From: an uncultured Roseobacter sp.
Lineage (GTDB): Bacteria > Pseudomonadota > Alphaproteobacteria > Rhodobacterales > Rhodobacteraceae
Assembly: GCF_947492555.1 (NCBI RefSeq)
Contig: NZ_CANLNE010000002.1
Span: 363,501-427,500 of the forward strand
Direction: 5' to 3'
Length of the DNA stretch: 64,000 nucleotides
Of the stretch, positions 9,585 through 21,347 are shown in pieces (the first letter of the stretch is position 1; each line of letters starts with the position of its first letter). The translations under genes and the position numbers were made by a program. The notes beneath the pieces are model-generated. The model was not told where the DNA came from and did not search any database. It saw only the letters and a program-made list of their open reading frames with translations.

Positions 9585-10667
9585 TTGAACAAATTCGAGC
9601 CGCAGGTGGTTGGACAGATAGACAGATACAGTCTGACATGGCGGGTCACCCCGGACCTGTTGGGCATTCTCGACAAATCCGGTGTGTTCACCGATACGAA
9701 TCCGGCCTGGTTCAAAACTCTCGGCAGACTACCCGAAGATATTGAAAGCAGACAGTTTTTCGACTTCATCCACCCCGATGACATCCCCAAGACCGAGCGG
9801 GCATTCGTAAAAATTCAGAACGGCGAACCGATCCTGCAGTTCGAAAACAGGTACCAGCACAAGGATGGCAGCTATCGCTGGCTCTCCTGGAATGCGGTGC
9901 CGGAGGCAGGCCTCTTTTTCTGCAGCGCCCGGGACATTACCGACGCCAAGGACAACGAACAGATGCTCCGGACCAAGGAGGATGAAGCACAGCTGCGCGA
10001 ACAGTTCATCGCCGTGCTGGGCCACGATCTGCGCACCCCGATCGCGGCGGTCAGTTCGGCAATCTGGACCGCCTTGCGACAGGAACAAACCGAAAAATCA
10101 CGCAGGCTGCTGACGACGGCGGAAGTATCTCTGGGCCGGATGACGGCGCTCATCTCCGACGTCATGGATTTTGCGCGGGCGCGTCTTGGCGGGGATATCG
10201 GGATTGCCCCGACGCAGAGTGTTGAGCTGACACCAATTCTGGCGCAGGTGGTTCAGGAAATTCGGCTGTCCAATCCTGATACGACTATCATCGAAGACTT
10301 TCACTTTTTCGACAACGTGCAGTGTGACGGAGACCGGATCAGCCAGTTGCTGTCGAACCTTGTCTCAAACGCGGTTTTTCACGGTGAGCAGGATGAACCC
10401 GTTCGTGTCCGCGCATTTAACGAAGGCGAAAACCTTGTTCTGACCGTCGCGAATTTCGGGAAACCGATCCCACAAGCCGCGCAGGAAAAGCTGTTCGAAC
10501 CCTTCACCCGCGCCGAGCTGCGGCAATCCCAGAACGGGCTGGGGTTGGGGTTATTCATCGCCAAACAAATCGCCTTGGGACATGGGGGGACATTGAGCGT
10601 GACCTCCGACGATATCGAAACCGAATTCCGGCTTGTCCTGCCCAGGAAGGCCCCCGCATCGGGCTGA
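9585..10667 (+). CDS. PAS-domain sensor histidine kinase, orphan
   Basis: The 360-aa soluble kinase has a PAS domain with PAC tail (about residues 20-122), a HisKA dimerisation domain with phospho-acceptor His147 in VLGHDLRTPIAAV, and an HATPase domain with an N box (LLSNLVSNAVFHG) and GLGLGLFIAKQIA. There is no membrane segment. The start is a TTG preceded by TTAGG. No response regulator is adjacent, so its partner is unknown. The PAS domain suggests cytoplasmic redox, light or small-molecule sensing, but no cofactor can be read from sequence. Confidence 0.88.
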   Translation: MNKFEPQVVGQIDRYSLTWRVTPDLLGILDKSGVFTDTNPAWFKTLGRLPEDIESRQFFDFIHPDDIPKTERAFVKIQNGEPILQFENRYQHKDGSYRWLSWNAVPEAGLFFCSARDITDAKDNEQMLRTKEDEAQLREQFIAVLGHDLRTPIAAVSSAIWTALRQEQTEKSRRLLTTAEVSLGRMTALISDVMDFARARLGGDIGIAPTQSVELTPILAQVVQEIRLSNPDTTIIEDFHFFDNVQCDGDRISQLLSNLVSNAVFHGEQDEPVRVRAFNEGENLVLTVANFGKPIPQAAQEKLFEPFTRAELRQSQNGLGLGLFIAKQIALGHGGTLSVTSDDIETEFRLVLPRKAPASG

Positions 10668-10825
10668 ATTTGCCGTTTGCAAATCCTGCCAGCTTCTTTA
10701 TAGAGCGCCCGATACATGCGCGTGCAGCCCGCTTTGGCTAGAATCACCTTTGGTTGAATATCAACCGAAACGGGGGGCACCGTGCAATCGAGACACATTG
10801 AACCCTTAGAAAAGGTGACGCACAC

Positions 10826-11089
10826 ATGGCCAATTCGCCACAGTCCAAGAAACGCGCCCGTCAGAACGAGGCCCGCTTTCAAGTCAACAAAGCGCGTCGT
10901 TCGCGCATCCGTACCTATCTGCGCAAAGTCGAAGAGGCGATTGCCTCCGGGGACAAGGACGCAGCGGCAAGCGCTCTGAAAGCAGCACAACCCGAATTGA
11001 TGCGTGGTGTGACAAAAGGCGTCTTCCACAAAAATACTGCAGCGCGGAAAGTCTCCCGTCTGTCTGCACGCGTCAAAGCACTGGGGTAA
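10826..11089 (+). CDS. rpsT: 30S ribosomal protein S20
   Basis: This 87-aa basic protein binds 16S rRNA in the small subunit. The N-terminus [26 protein letters not shown] and overall length are typical for S20. AAAGGTG precedes the ATG. It sits directly upstream of dnaA, as in many alphaproteobacteria, and is followed by a strong intrinsic terminator. Confidence 0.98.
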   Translation: MANSPQSKKRARQNEARFQVNKARRSRIRTYLRKVEEAIASGDKDAAASALKAAQPELMRGVTKGVFHKNTAARKVSRLSARVKALG

Positions 11090-11110
11090 CGCTCCCCAAA
11101 AACAGCGATG

Positions 11111-11138
11111 AAAAGCGCCGATTCTTCGGCGCTTTTTT
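11111..11138 (+). terminator. Intrinsic terminator after rpsT
   Basis: A GC-rich hairpin (AAGCGCCGA, loop TTCT, TCGGCGCTT) is followed directly by a T run. It should end the rpsT transcript before the dnaA leader. Confidence 0.9.
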
Positions 11139-11616
11139 GCATTTATGAGACTCTTTCCGCGTGGCCGGAGATTCTTTTTTGAAAATTCAGAGTCAAGAAT
11201 GAAGTTCAGTTGCCGTGCCGCTCACGAACTTGCTACCAGTGTATAGCGATTCATTTCGCCATGGGGGGACAGGCTCTGATCGGTCACTTCGCACTGCAGC
11301 GAAGACTATGACATCAGGGACTGGGCGCCGCGGGTAACCGTAACGCCTTCAGTCTGCAAAAGCTGCGCAAACAGCGTTTTGCCCTGTCAAAAAAGAGCGG
11401 ACGGTGTCGTCTGACGGGGTAGCGCTTCCGAGCAATCGGAAACGTATTTCGATCAGGCTTTGCCTAATCTGTATATGTCCGTCGGGCGTTCACCTGTTTC
11501 CGTGTGGGAGCGGGATAGGAGAACTATGCCTGCGGAACGAAGATAGAGACGGTGGGGCATACCAAACATGGGTGCTGCGCCGGAATTGGGAACGCTAAAG
11601 GGAAAACAGGTCAAAC
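11139..11616 (+). other. Long leader/intergenic region upstream of dnaA
   Basis: This gap of about 480 bp contains no credible gene. I searched it for DnaA boxes (TTATNCACA) and CtrA motifs and found none, and it lacks an AT-rich unwinding segment, so it is unlikely to be the origin. It probably carries the dnaA promoter and a long 5' leader. A 64-codon frame at 11404-11598 has no recognisable content. Confidence 0.6.
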
Positions 11617-12978
11617 ATGACTAAAGAAAAGTGGGGGCAGTTGAGGCAGAGACTGCTGAAGACCGTAGGGCAAAACAACTACACGAATTGGATTGAACCA
11701 ATCGAGTTTCGCGCCGCAAACGATGGAATTGCAACATTTGATGTACCGACCAACTTTCTGGGAAACTACGTTAACCAAAACTTTGCGGATCTGATCCTAC
11801 ATGAGCTGAAGACAGAAGATCCTACTGTGCGCCGCCTGTGCTTTGCCGTGCCCGCACCCGTGGGTGCACAGGAGACAGCAATGCAAGACCAGCCAACGGT
11901 AGCACCACGTGTTGCGAAACCCGCAAACTCCGGCACGCTGACCACCGCGCCACTGGACAAGCGCTTTACATTCGACACTTTTGTTGTCGGTAAGCCCAAT
12001 GAGTTGGCCCATGCCGCCGCGCGGCGCGTGGCAGAAGGCGGGCCGGTGACATTCAATCCGCTTTTTCTCTACGGTGGTGTCGGTCTTGGTAAAACGCACC
12101 TGATGCATGCCATTGCCCATGAGTTGCGTCAGCGTCGTCCCGAAATGAATGTCCTCTACCTCTCGGCCGAGCAGTTCATGTATCGCTTTGTTCAGGCTTT
12201 GCGGGACCGTAAAATGATGGATTTCAAGGAAATCTTCCGGTCCGTTGACGTGTTGATGGTGGATGACGTGCAATTCATCGCGGGCAAGGATTCCACGCAG
12301 GAGGAGTTCTTTCACACGTTCAACGCGCTGGTTGATCAAAACAAGCAGATCATTATTTCCGCCGACCGGGCACCGGGCGAAATCAAGGACCTTGAAGATC
12401 GCGTGAAGTCGCGTCTGCAATGCGGGTTGGTGGTCGATCTGCACCCGACGGACTACGAGCTGCGGCTCGGCATCCTGCAGAGCAAGGTGGAGCAGCAGCG
12501 CGCCAATTATCCGGGTCTTGAGGTCGAAGCGGGTGTGCTTGAGTTCCTCGCGCACCGGATTTCGACTAACGTGCGTGTGCTTGAGGGCGCGTTGACGCGG
12601 CTTTTTGCCTTTGCCTCGCTTGTCGGGCGCGAGATCAACATGGAACTGACGCAGGATTGCCTGTCGGACGTGCTGCGCGCCTCGGAGCGCAAGATCACGG
12701 TCGAGGAAATCCAGCGCAAGGTCTCGGATCACTACAACATCCGGCTTTCCGACATGATCGGGCCCAAGCGTCTGCGATCCTATGCCCGGCCACGGCAGGT
12801 GGCGATGTATCTGTGCAAGAAAATGACCAGCCGGTCCTTGCCTGAAATCGGGCGCCGTTTTGGCGGGCGTGACCACACCACGGTCATGCACGGGGTCAAG
12901 CGGATCGAAGAACTGAAGTCACAGGACGGGCAGATTGCCGAAGACCTCGAATTGCTGCGCCGCGCGCTGGAAGAATAG
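11617..12978 (+). CDS. dnaA: Chromosomal replication initiator protein DnaA
   Basis: DnaA binds DnaA boxes at oriC and melts the origin. The 453-aa protein shows domain I (about 1-80, WGQLRQRLLKTVGQNNYTNW), a linker, an AAA+ domain with Walker A (GGVGLGKTHLM) and Walker B (VLMVDDVQFIAGK), and the DNA-binding domain IV with GGRDHTTVMHGVKRIEEL near the C-terminus. It heads the dnaA-dnaN-recF-gyrB block. The probable oriC is about 48 kb away rather than in the dnaA leader. Confidence 0.98.
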   Translation: MTKEKWGQLRQRLLKTVGQNNYTNWIEPIEFRAANDGIATFDVPTNFLGNYVNQNFADLILHELKTEDPTVRRLCFAVPAPVGAQETAMQDQPTVAPRVAKPANSGTLTTAPLDKRFTFDTFVVGKPNELAHAAARRVAEGGPVTFNPLFLYGGVGLGKTHLMHAIAHELRQRRPEMNVLYLSAEQFMYRFVQALRDRKMMDFKEIFRSVDVLMVDDVQFIAGKDSTQEEFFHTFNALVDQNKQIIISADRAPGEIKDLEDRVKSRLQCGLVVDLHPTDYELRLGILQSKVEQQRANYPGLEVEAGVLEFLAHRISTNVRVLEGALTRLFAFASLVGREINMELTQDCLSDVLRASERKITVEEIQRKVSDHYNIRLSDMIGPKRLRSYARPRQVAMYLCKKMTSRSLPEIGRRFGGRDHTTVMHGVKRIEELKSQDGQIAEDLELLRRALEE

Positions 12979-12990
12979 TCACACATCCGG

Positions 12991-13017
12991 CCCGCAGCCT
13001 TGCAAAAGGGCTGCGGG
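12991..13017 (+). terminator. Hairpin between dnaA and dnaN
   Basis: CCCGCAGCC and GGCTGCGGG form a perfect 9-bp stem just after the dnaA stop. There is no strong T tract, so this may be a weak terminator or a processing/attenuation hairpin limiting read-through into dnaN. Confidence 0.5.
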
Positions 13018-13121
13018 TCTTGACGCCCTGCCCTTTCCAACAGACAAACCAATAAAAGTCTTGTGAAGTCGGTGGAACAGGGTAATTTGCCTGTCCCGAC
13101 TGGTGGGAAGGATAAGGCATC

Positions 13122-14240
13122 ATGAAGATCAGCATCGAACGCGCAGCCCTGCTCAAGGCGGTGTCTCAGGCACAGTCCGTCGTGGAGCGGCGTAACACGA
13201 TCCCCATCCTTGCCAATGTGTTGATTGAAGCCGAAGGCAGCGATGTGAGCTTCCGCGCCACCGACCTCGATATCGAAGTTGTCGACAAGGCCCCGGCCCA
13301 GGTCGAACGCGCCGGCGCCACCACTGTTTCTGCAACCACCCTGCATGAAATCGTACGCAAACTGCCGGATGGTGCACTGGTCACGCTGACCGCTGATGGC
13401 GCGACGGGTCGGCTGACTGTCGAGGCGGGTCGGTCGAACTTCTCGCTGGCAACGCTGCCGAAAGAAGACTTCCCGGTCATGGCATCATCTGAATATGCCT
13501 CGAACTTCTCGGCCCCGGCGCCAGTGTTGCGACGGCTTTTTGACAAATCCAAATTCGCGATCTCGACCGAGGAGACCCGGTATTATCTGAACGGTGTCTA
13601 CATGCATGTCTCGGACGCCGAGGGCGGGCAGGTGCTGCGCTGCGTGGCGACAGACGGTCACCGGCTGGCCCGGATCGATGCCGATCTGCCGGAAGGTGCC
13701 GCGGATATGCCCGGCGTGATCGTCCCCCGCAAGACCGTCGGCGAATTGCGCAAGCTGCTGGACGATGACGAGATGAAAATCGCGGTATCGGTGTCAGAGA
13801 CCAAGGTACGCTTTGCCACGCCCGACATCACGCTGACCTCGAAGGTCATCGACGGCACCTTCCCGGACTACACCCGCGTCATCCCGCAGGGCAACACGCG
13901 CAAGCTGGAAGTGGACGCCTCCGACTTTGCGCAGGCCGTGGACCGGGTGGCGACAGTCAGCTCCGAACGCTCGCGCGCGGTGAAGCTGCAGCTGGACGAA
14001 GACCGGCTGGTGCTGTCGGTGAATGCGCCGGATTCCGGGGCCGCCGAGGAAGAGCTGGCTGTGGCTTACGGTGATGAGCGTCTGGAAATTGGCTTTAACG
14101 CCAAGTATTTGCTGGAGATTGCCAGCCAGGTGGATCGTGAAAATGCGGTGTTCCTGTTCAACTCCTCCGGCGATCCGACCCTGATGCGGGAAGGCAATGA
14201 CCAATCCGCTGTTTACGTCGTGATGCCGATGCGCGTGTAA
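13122..14240 (+). CDS. dnaN: DNA polymerase III beta sliding clamp
   Basis: DnaN is the ring-shaped processivity clamp that tethers polymerase III to DNA. The protein is 372 aa, the usual length, starting MKISIERAALLKAVSQAQ. It has three repeated clamp domains and the C-terminal VVMPMRV, part of the hydrophobic pocket that binds clamp-interacting proteins. AAGGATAAGG precedes the ATG. It lies between dnaA and recF in the ancestral order. Confidence 0.98.
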   Translation: MKISIERAALLKAVSQAQSVVERRNTIPILANVLIEAEGSDVSFRATDLDIEVVDKAPAQVERAGATTVSATTLHEIVRKLPDGALVTLTADGATGRLTVEAGRSNFSLATLPKEDFPVMASSEYASNFSAPAPVLRRLFDKSKFAISTEETRYYLNGVYMHVSDAEGGQVLRCVATDGHRLARIDADLPEGAADMPGVIVPRKTVGELRKLLDDDEMKIAVSVSETKVRFATPDITLTSKVIDGTFPDYTRVIPQGNTRKLEVDASDFAQAVDRVATVSSERSRAVKLQLDEDRLVLSVNAPDSGAAEEELAVAYGDERLEIGFNAKYLLEIASQVDRENAVFLFNSSGDPTLMREGNDQSAVYVVMPMRV

Positions 14241-14290
14241 GAGGGTTTTGCCTCCGGCGGGCATATTTTTGGAACAATGAAAGGCGAGCG

Positions 14291-15394
14291 ATGGCGCTGT
14301 ATCTGACATCGCTGACCCTGTCGCATTTCCGATCACATAAAGTAGGGCGGCTGGCGCTGGATGGGCGGCCTGTGGCTTTGTATGGCGCGAATGGCGCGGG
14401 CAAGACCAATGTGTTGGAGGCCGTCTCGCTGTTCTCTCCGGGGCGGGGGCTGCGCCGGTCCAGTGCTGAGGATATGACGCGGCGTCCGGAGGCTTTGGGG
14501 TGGAAGCTTTCCGGCATTTTGCAGTCGATGCACCAATTGCATGAAATCGAGATCTGGTCCGAAGGCGGCGCAGCCCGACAGGTCAAGATCGATGACAAGG
14601 CGGCCGCGCAGGTGGCGTTGGGGCGGATTGCGCGGGTGCTGTGGCTGATCCCGGCGATGGACCGCCTGTGGATTGAAGGGGCCGAAGGGCGGCGGCGGTT
14701 TCTGGACCGGATGACGTTGAGCTTTGAGCCCGGGCATGCCGAAGCGACATTAGCCTACGAGCGCGCGATGCGTGAACGGAACCGGCTTTTGAAGGACATG
14801 GTGCGAGACCCTGCGTGGTACGGAGCGCTTGAGGCGCAGATGGCGCAATCTGGCGTCATGGTCCATGCCAATCGCCGCGCGGCTTTGGCGCAGCTGTCAA
14901 GAGCGCAGACAGATGCGACCACTGCCTTTCCTGCAGCGGCGTTGACGCTTACCCATGCGGAGGGAGAACTGCCGGACACCGAGAAAGATTTGCGCGCGGC
15001 ATTGGCCGACAGTCGCACGCGTGACATGGCCGCGGGACGCAGTCTGATTGGCCCGCATCGCGCTGATCTCTATGGGATGTATCAGGCCAAGGATGTGCCG
15101 GCGAAAGACTGTTCAACCGGGGAGCAAAAGGCGCTTCTGGTTTCACTGATCCTTGCCAATGCGCGGGCGCTGGCGCGGGATTTCGGCGCACCGCCGCTTT
15201 TGTTACTTGATGAGGTTGCTGCTCATCTCGACCCGGATCGGCGCGCGGCACTTTATGATGAAATCACAGCCCTTGGCGCGCAGGCCTGGATGACAGGCAC
15301 GGAGCCCGCGCTTTTCGAGGCCTTGGGAGATCGCGCGCAATACATCGAAGTACTTGATAGAGATGGGCTTTCTGAACTCCTGCCCCGATCATGA
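14291..15394 (+). CDS. recF: DNA repair/recombination protein RecF
   Basis: RecF is an SMC-like ATPase that helps load RecA at gapped DNA. The 367-aa protein shows Walker A (LYGANGAGKTNVLEAV), the signature region (DCSTGEQKALLVSLIL) and Walker B/D-loop (LLLLDEVAAHLDPDRR). It follows dnaN by 50 bp. Its stop overlaps the start of a LysE-type exporter (ATGA), so that gene is translationally coupled to it. Confidence 0.97.
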   Translation: MALYLTSLTLSHFRSHKVGRLALDGRPVALYGANGAGKTNVLEAVSLFSPGRGLRRSSAEDMTRRPEALGWKLSGILQSMHQLHEIEIWSEGGAARQVKIDDKAAAQVALGRIARVLWLIPAMDRLWIEGAEGRRRFLDRMTLSFEPGHAEATLAYERAMRERNRLLKDMVRDPAWYGALEAQMAQSGVMVHANRRAALAQLSRAQTDATTAFPAAALTLTHAEGELPDTEKDLRAALADSRTRDMAAGRSLIGPHRADLYGMYQAKDVPAKDCSTGEQKALLVSLILANARALARDFGAPPLLLLDEVAAHLDPDRRAALYDEITALGAQAWMTGTEPALFEALGDRAQYIEVLDRDGLSELLPRS

Positions 15395-16011
15395 GCATCG
15401 CATGGTCTGATCTGATTTTATACGCGGGCGCGCTGGTGATCCTGTTTCTGACCCCCGGTCCGGTATGGCTGGCACTGATGGCCCGGGCGCTGTCCGGCGG
15501 ATTTCGTGCCGCCTGGCCGCTTGCCGTGGGCGTCGCGGTAGGAGATATTCTGTGGCCCTTGGTTGCCGTGCTGGGCATCTCCTGGGTGCTGTCGGTTTTT
15601 GATGTGTTCATGGCGGTGCTTCGGTGGGTGGCTTGCGCAGTGTTCATCGGCATGGGGCTCTTGCTGATCCGACACGCGGATCAGAAGATCAGCACGGACA
15701 GCCGCCTGACACGGCCCGGTCTCTGGCCCGGATTTCTCGCCGGTCTCGTTGCGATTCTCGGTAATCCCAAGGCAGTGCTCTTCTACATGGGCGTTCTGCC
15801 GGGGTTCTTTGACCTGCGCAGCGTGACAGCGGGAGACGTCAGCGCGATCATCGCCGCATCGGTTGCAATCCCCCTCATCGGAAACCTCTTGCTGGCGGCC
15901 TGTGTGAGCCATGTGCGGGCCCTGATCACGGCACCTCGAACCCTGGCGCGCATCAATGTAATCTCCGGGTTTCTGCTGATCTTGGTCGGTGTGGTTCTGC
16001 CGGTCATCTGA
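15391..16011 (+). CDS. LysE/RhtB-family amino-acid exporter
   Basis: The 206-aa protein is hydrophobic, with about six transmembrane helices. It carries the family N-terminus (DLILYAGALVILFLTPGPVWLALMARALSGG) and a mid-protein LAGLVAILGNPKAVLFYMG, both typical of LysE/RhtB exporters. The substrate cannot be told from sequence; family members export lysine, homoserine, threonine or related compounds. Its start overlaps the recF stop by 4 bp, placing a transporter inside the recF-gyrB interval. Confidence 0.88.
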   Translation: MSIAWSDLILYAGALVILFLTPGPVWLALMARALSGGFRAAWPLAVGVAVGDILWPLVAVLGISWVLSVFDVFMAVLRWVACAVFIGMGLLLIRHADQKISTDSRLTRPGLWPGFLAGLVAILGNPKAVLFYMGVLPGFFDLRSVTAGDVSAIIAASVAIPLIGNLLLAACVSHVRALITAPRTLARINVISGFLLILVGVVLPVI

Positions 16012-16033
16012 CACAAAATATTGTGCCCGTGAC

Positions 16034-18504
<2,471 letters not shown>

Positions 18505-18523
18505 TGAATAACCTTATTAGGGC

Positions 18524-19327
18524 CTAATCATCCGCCCATTCCGGCATTGGTTTCTTGCTGATGAAGGCGTCGATCCCCCGCTCAGTATCGCGCGCCATCA
18601 TGTTCTCCGCCATGGCAGCGCCGGTGTAGGCGTAGGCAGATGCAAGATCCATATCTGCCTGATTATAAAACGCCTCCTTGCCGATTTTCACGGCCACGGG
18701 GGCCTTCCCGACGATCGTGACGGCCATCTTGCGGGTTGCATCAGACAATTCCGTCTCTGGCACAACGCTGTTGATCAATCCGATCTCTGCCGCCCTTTCC
18801 GCTGTCTGAAACTCCCCAAGCAGCAGCATTTCCATTGCCTGCTTGCGGGGCACATTGCGCGACAGCGCCACCATGGGCGTGGAACAGAAAAGTCCGATAT
18901 TCACGCCCGACGTGGCAAAACGCGAGGTCTGCGCCGCGACGGCCAGATCGCAGGTTGCAACCAGCTGGCACCCTGCGGCGGTAGCAATACCCTGCACCTC
19001 GGCGATCACGGGTTGCGGCAGGGTGACGATGGACATCATCATCTTCGAACAGGTCTGGAAGAGCGTGTTGAAATAGGCTTTGCCACCATCCGCATCCTCC
19101 CGTCGGGCGGTCATTTCCTTGAGATTGTGACCCGCACAGAAATGCGCGCCCGCACCTCGCAGGATAACCGCGCGCACTGACCGATCAGACGCGATCTGGT
19201 CCAGTGCGGACTGCAGGGCGGCCAGCATGTCCTCTGACAGGGCGTTCATGGATTTCGGCCGGTTCAGAGTGATTGTCGCAATGCCGCCCGATTGATCCAG
19301 CAGAACTGGCGCGCTTGTATCTGTCAT
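18524..19327 (-). CDS. Enoyl-CoA hydratase/isomerase family protein
   Basis: The 267-aa crotonase-fold protein contains the oxyanion-hole segment (GAHFCAGHNLKEM) and ATAAGCQLVATCDLAVA. The first usual catalytic glutamate (GGCE in hydratases) is replaced by glutamine (AGCQ), and the second region reads SGVNIGLFCSTPMVAL without the usual glutamate. It may therefore act on another acyl-CoA reaction or be a poor hydratase. It converges on gyrB and follows the desaturase on the same strand. Confidence 0.85.
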   Translation of the reverse strand: MTDTSAPVLLDQSGGIATITLNRPKSMNALSEDMLAALQSALDQIASDRSVRAVILRGAGAHFCAGHNLKEMTARREDADGGKAYFNTLFQTCSKMMMSIVTLPQPVIAEVQGIATAAGCQLVATCDLAVAAQTSRFATSGVNIGLFCSTPMVALSRNVPRKQAMEMLLLGEFQTAERAAEIGLINSVVPETELSDATRKMAVTIVGKAPVAVKIGKEAFYNQADMDLASAYAYTGAAMAENMMARDTERGIDAFISKKPMPEWADD

Positions 19328-19398
19328 GGCTGAATATCCCTCTGATTCCGAATAGGCGGTATCAAAGCGGGAAGCCCGGCGCGACTACAAGCAAAATA

Positions 19399-20394
19399 TC
19401 AGAGGTCTCGCACCGGGGATTTCATCGGGATGTCCTTCTCCATATGAAACGCCGGGTCCTGCCAGAGCAGATGCGGCACTGGATCCTTGGTTTTCAGCAG
19501 AAATAATCGCGCAATTTGCGTGTAGGAGCGATAGGCATAACCGCCATTGCGCTCCAGAAACGCGGAGCGACGTGCCATGTAATAGCCCTGCAGCCTGTAC
19601 CACGGCAGACGGGGGCAGGCATGGTGCACCGCGTGCAGGTTGTTCTTGAGAAACAAGAAGGACAGCAGCCCACGGTCCTCAATGATCACGCTGCGGCAAC
19701 GGGCGCGTTCGTGGGCGCGGTGTTCCAGAAACGTCCGTATCTTGAGAATCGAATGGCTGGCGTAGGCGCAGAGCAAGTAGAGCCAGACCGGCATATCTGC
19801 CATCCAGACCCACCAAATCAGGACAGGTACCAGGCCACAGAAATGAAAGACATATGCGTCTCTAACTTGGGGTTTTCCTTTTAAAATCGCATGAAAATCG
19901 TCCCTGTAAAAGGCAATCAGGGCGATGACGGGGCCGACCAACATGCGCCCTAGAAGCGTGTTGTTCCACGTGTAGATCGCGCGGCGCACCACACCCCAAT
20001 CCGCCCAGACCGACGGATCGATGAAATTGCTTTCCGGATCATCGTAGGGATCGGTGAGCGCGGGATCGTGATGGTGCGCCAGATGTGTGTCGCGAAAGCG
20101 CGGGTAGGGAATGGCCAGTCCCAGCGCCGGAAAGACAAAGGCGGTGTTCAGCGTCTCGTTCCGAAACGGATGCCCGTGCAGCACTTCATGGCTGAAGGAG
20201 GAGTAAAGCGTCAGGGCGAGGGTGAGGAGAATGCCGGGAATCCAGGGTCCGAGTGCGTCGTAAGAGGTGGTGGATATCGTGAAACCGATATAGCACATCA
20301 CACCAATGATTACGGTTGGCCATTCAATGGCAGGGGTAGTCACGTCAGGGGACTTCAATTTTTCCCTTTCTTTCAATGATGTGTGATGTGGCAA
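19399..20394 (-). CDS. Fatty acid desaturase family membrane di-iron protein
   Basis: Three histidine boxes that bind the di-iron centre are clear: HEVLHGH (about 69-75), HLAHHHD (104-110) and HAVHH (254-258), with several transmembrane segments between. The family covers acyl-lipid desaturases and carotenoid hydroxylases/ketolases, and the substrate is not readable. The longest frame starts at a TTG; a TTG at 20358 has AAAGGG just upstream, and a GTG at 20343 is another option, so the N-terminus is uncertain. It diverges from a XRE regulator, a likely controller. Confidence 0.85.
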   Translation of the reverse strand: MPHHTSLKEREKLKSPDVTTPAIEWPTVIIGVMCYIGFTISTTSYDALGPWIPGILLTLALTLYSSFSHEVLHGHPFRNETLNTAFVFPALGLAIPYPRFRDTHLAHHHDPALTDPYDDPESNFIDPSVWADWGVVRRAIYTWNNTLLGRMLVGPVIALIAFYRDDFHAILKGKPQVRDAYVFHFCGLVPVLIWWVWMADMPVWLYLLCAYASHSILKIRTFLEHRAHERARCRSVIIEDRGLLSFLFLKNNLHAVHHACPRLPWYRLQGYYMARRSAFLERNGGYAYRSYTQIARLFLLKTKDPVPHLLWQDPAFHMEKDIPMKSPVRDL

Positions 20395-20520
20395 TGTCCG
20401 CGCAATAGGGTGACGGAATTGGCAAATCTCGCAAGAGCGTGAATTTGCGTTGGATGCATTACTTTCGTCACGCTTTCATGATTTTGTTGTGTTTCCGCGC
20501 AACTGCTGGATACTCACAAC

Positions 20521-21345
20521 ATGGATAAACGTGATCTCTCCGCCCAATTCAAAGAGCGCCTAGAACAGGTGCTGGCGTCCCATCCCGCCGGTAAGGGGCA
20601 ATTTCTGCGCGACGTCGGCATGGATCGGTCTGCGCTCAGCCAGTTTCTCAATCCCGACAGCGACCGCTTGCCCCGCGCTGAAACACTGCGCCGAATCGCG
20701 CGGGTCAGCGGGGTTTCGGTGGACTGGTTGCTCTGCCTCGAAAATGCGCCTGAAGGTCGCCAGGAGGTGGCGGAAAGTGTTCAAATCGAAAAAGCGGTAC
20801 AGGCGGATGGATCGACGCCGCTTGACCAATGGCGCAGCGCCGCGTCGGGCTTCAAGCTGCGCTATGTGCCTTCGACTCTACCCGATATGGTCAGCCTTGC
20901 GCCCGAACCTGAGGCCGACGTGTCGGACGCCCGTGGTGGTGGGGTCGAGAACGTATTGGGCCAAATTTCACTGGATGACATGGATGTCGAAATTGCCATG
21001 CCGGTGCAGACACTGCAGGATTTATCCGCGCGCAGCGGGCTTTGGCGTGGGGCAGACCCGGAGCAATGTCGCGCGCAGCTTGCCTATATGGCGCGCGTGT
21101 GCCGCAAGAATTACCCGGCGCTACGGCTGCATCTTTATGATGGGACGCAGACGTTTTCCGCCCCGTTCACCGTGTTCGGCAAACAGCGCGTCGCGCTTTA
21201 CATCGGCGACGCCTATCTGGTGATCAGCAGCCCGGATCAAATCCGCGGGTTCGCGAAACAGTTCGACAGGTTGGTGCGCCGGGCGATCGTGGGGGCCGAC
21301 AAGGTGCATGAAATGCTGTCAGACCTCGCCGAAAAAGTGCGCTGA
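20521..21345 (+). CDS. XRE-type helix-turn-helix regulator with novel C-terminal region
   Basis: The first 75 residues of this 274-aa protein form an HTH domain (FLRDVGMDRSALSQFLNP, then RAETLRRIARVSGVSVDWLL). The rest matches no domain I can name; it contains LRYVPSTLPDM and an ALYIGDAYLVISSPDQIRGF segment and may bind a ligand. It is divergent from the desaturase across a 126-bp gap, which suggests that it regulates the desaturase and possibly itself. A role in membrane-lipid control is inference from that position. Confidence 0.8.
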   Translation: MDKRDLSAQFKERLEQVLASHPAGKGQFLRDVGMDRSALSQFLNPDSDRLPRAETLRRIARVSGVSVDWLLCLENAPEGRQEVAESVQIEKAVQADGSTPLDQWRSAASGFKLRYVPSTLPDMVSLAPEPEADVSDARGGGVENVLGQISLDDMDVEIAMPVQTLQDLSARSGLWRGADPEQCRAQLAYMARVCRKNYPALRLHLYDGTQTFSAPFTVFGKQRVALYIGDAYLVISSPDQIRGFAKQFDRLVRRAIVGADKVHEMLSDLAEKVR

Positions 21346-21347
21346 CG

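Noticed and set aside
11139-11616. Origin of replication upstream of dnaA
   Set aside because: No DnaA box, AT-rich element or CtrA motif was found there, while the maf-hemJ gap has all three.
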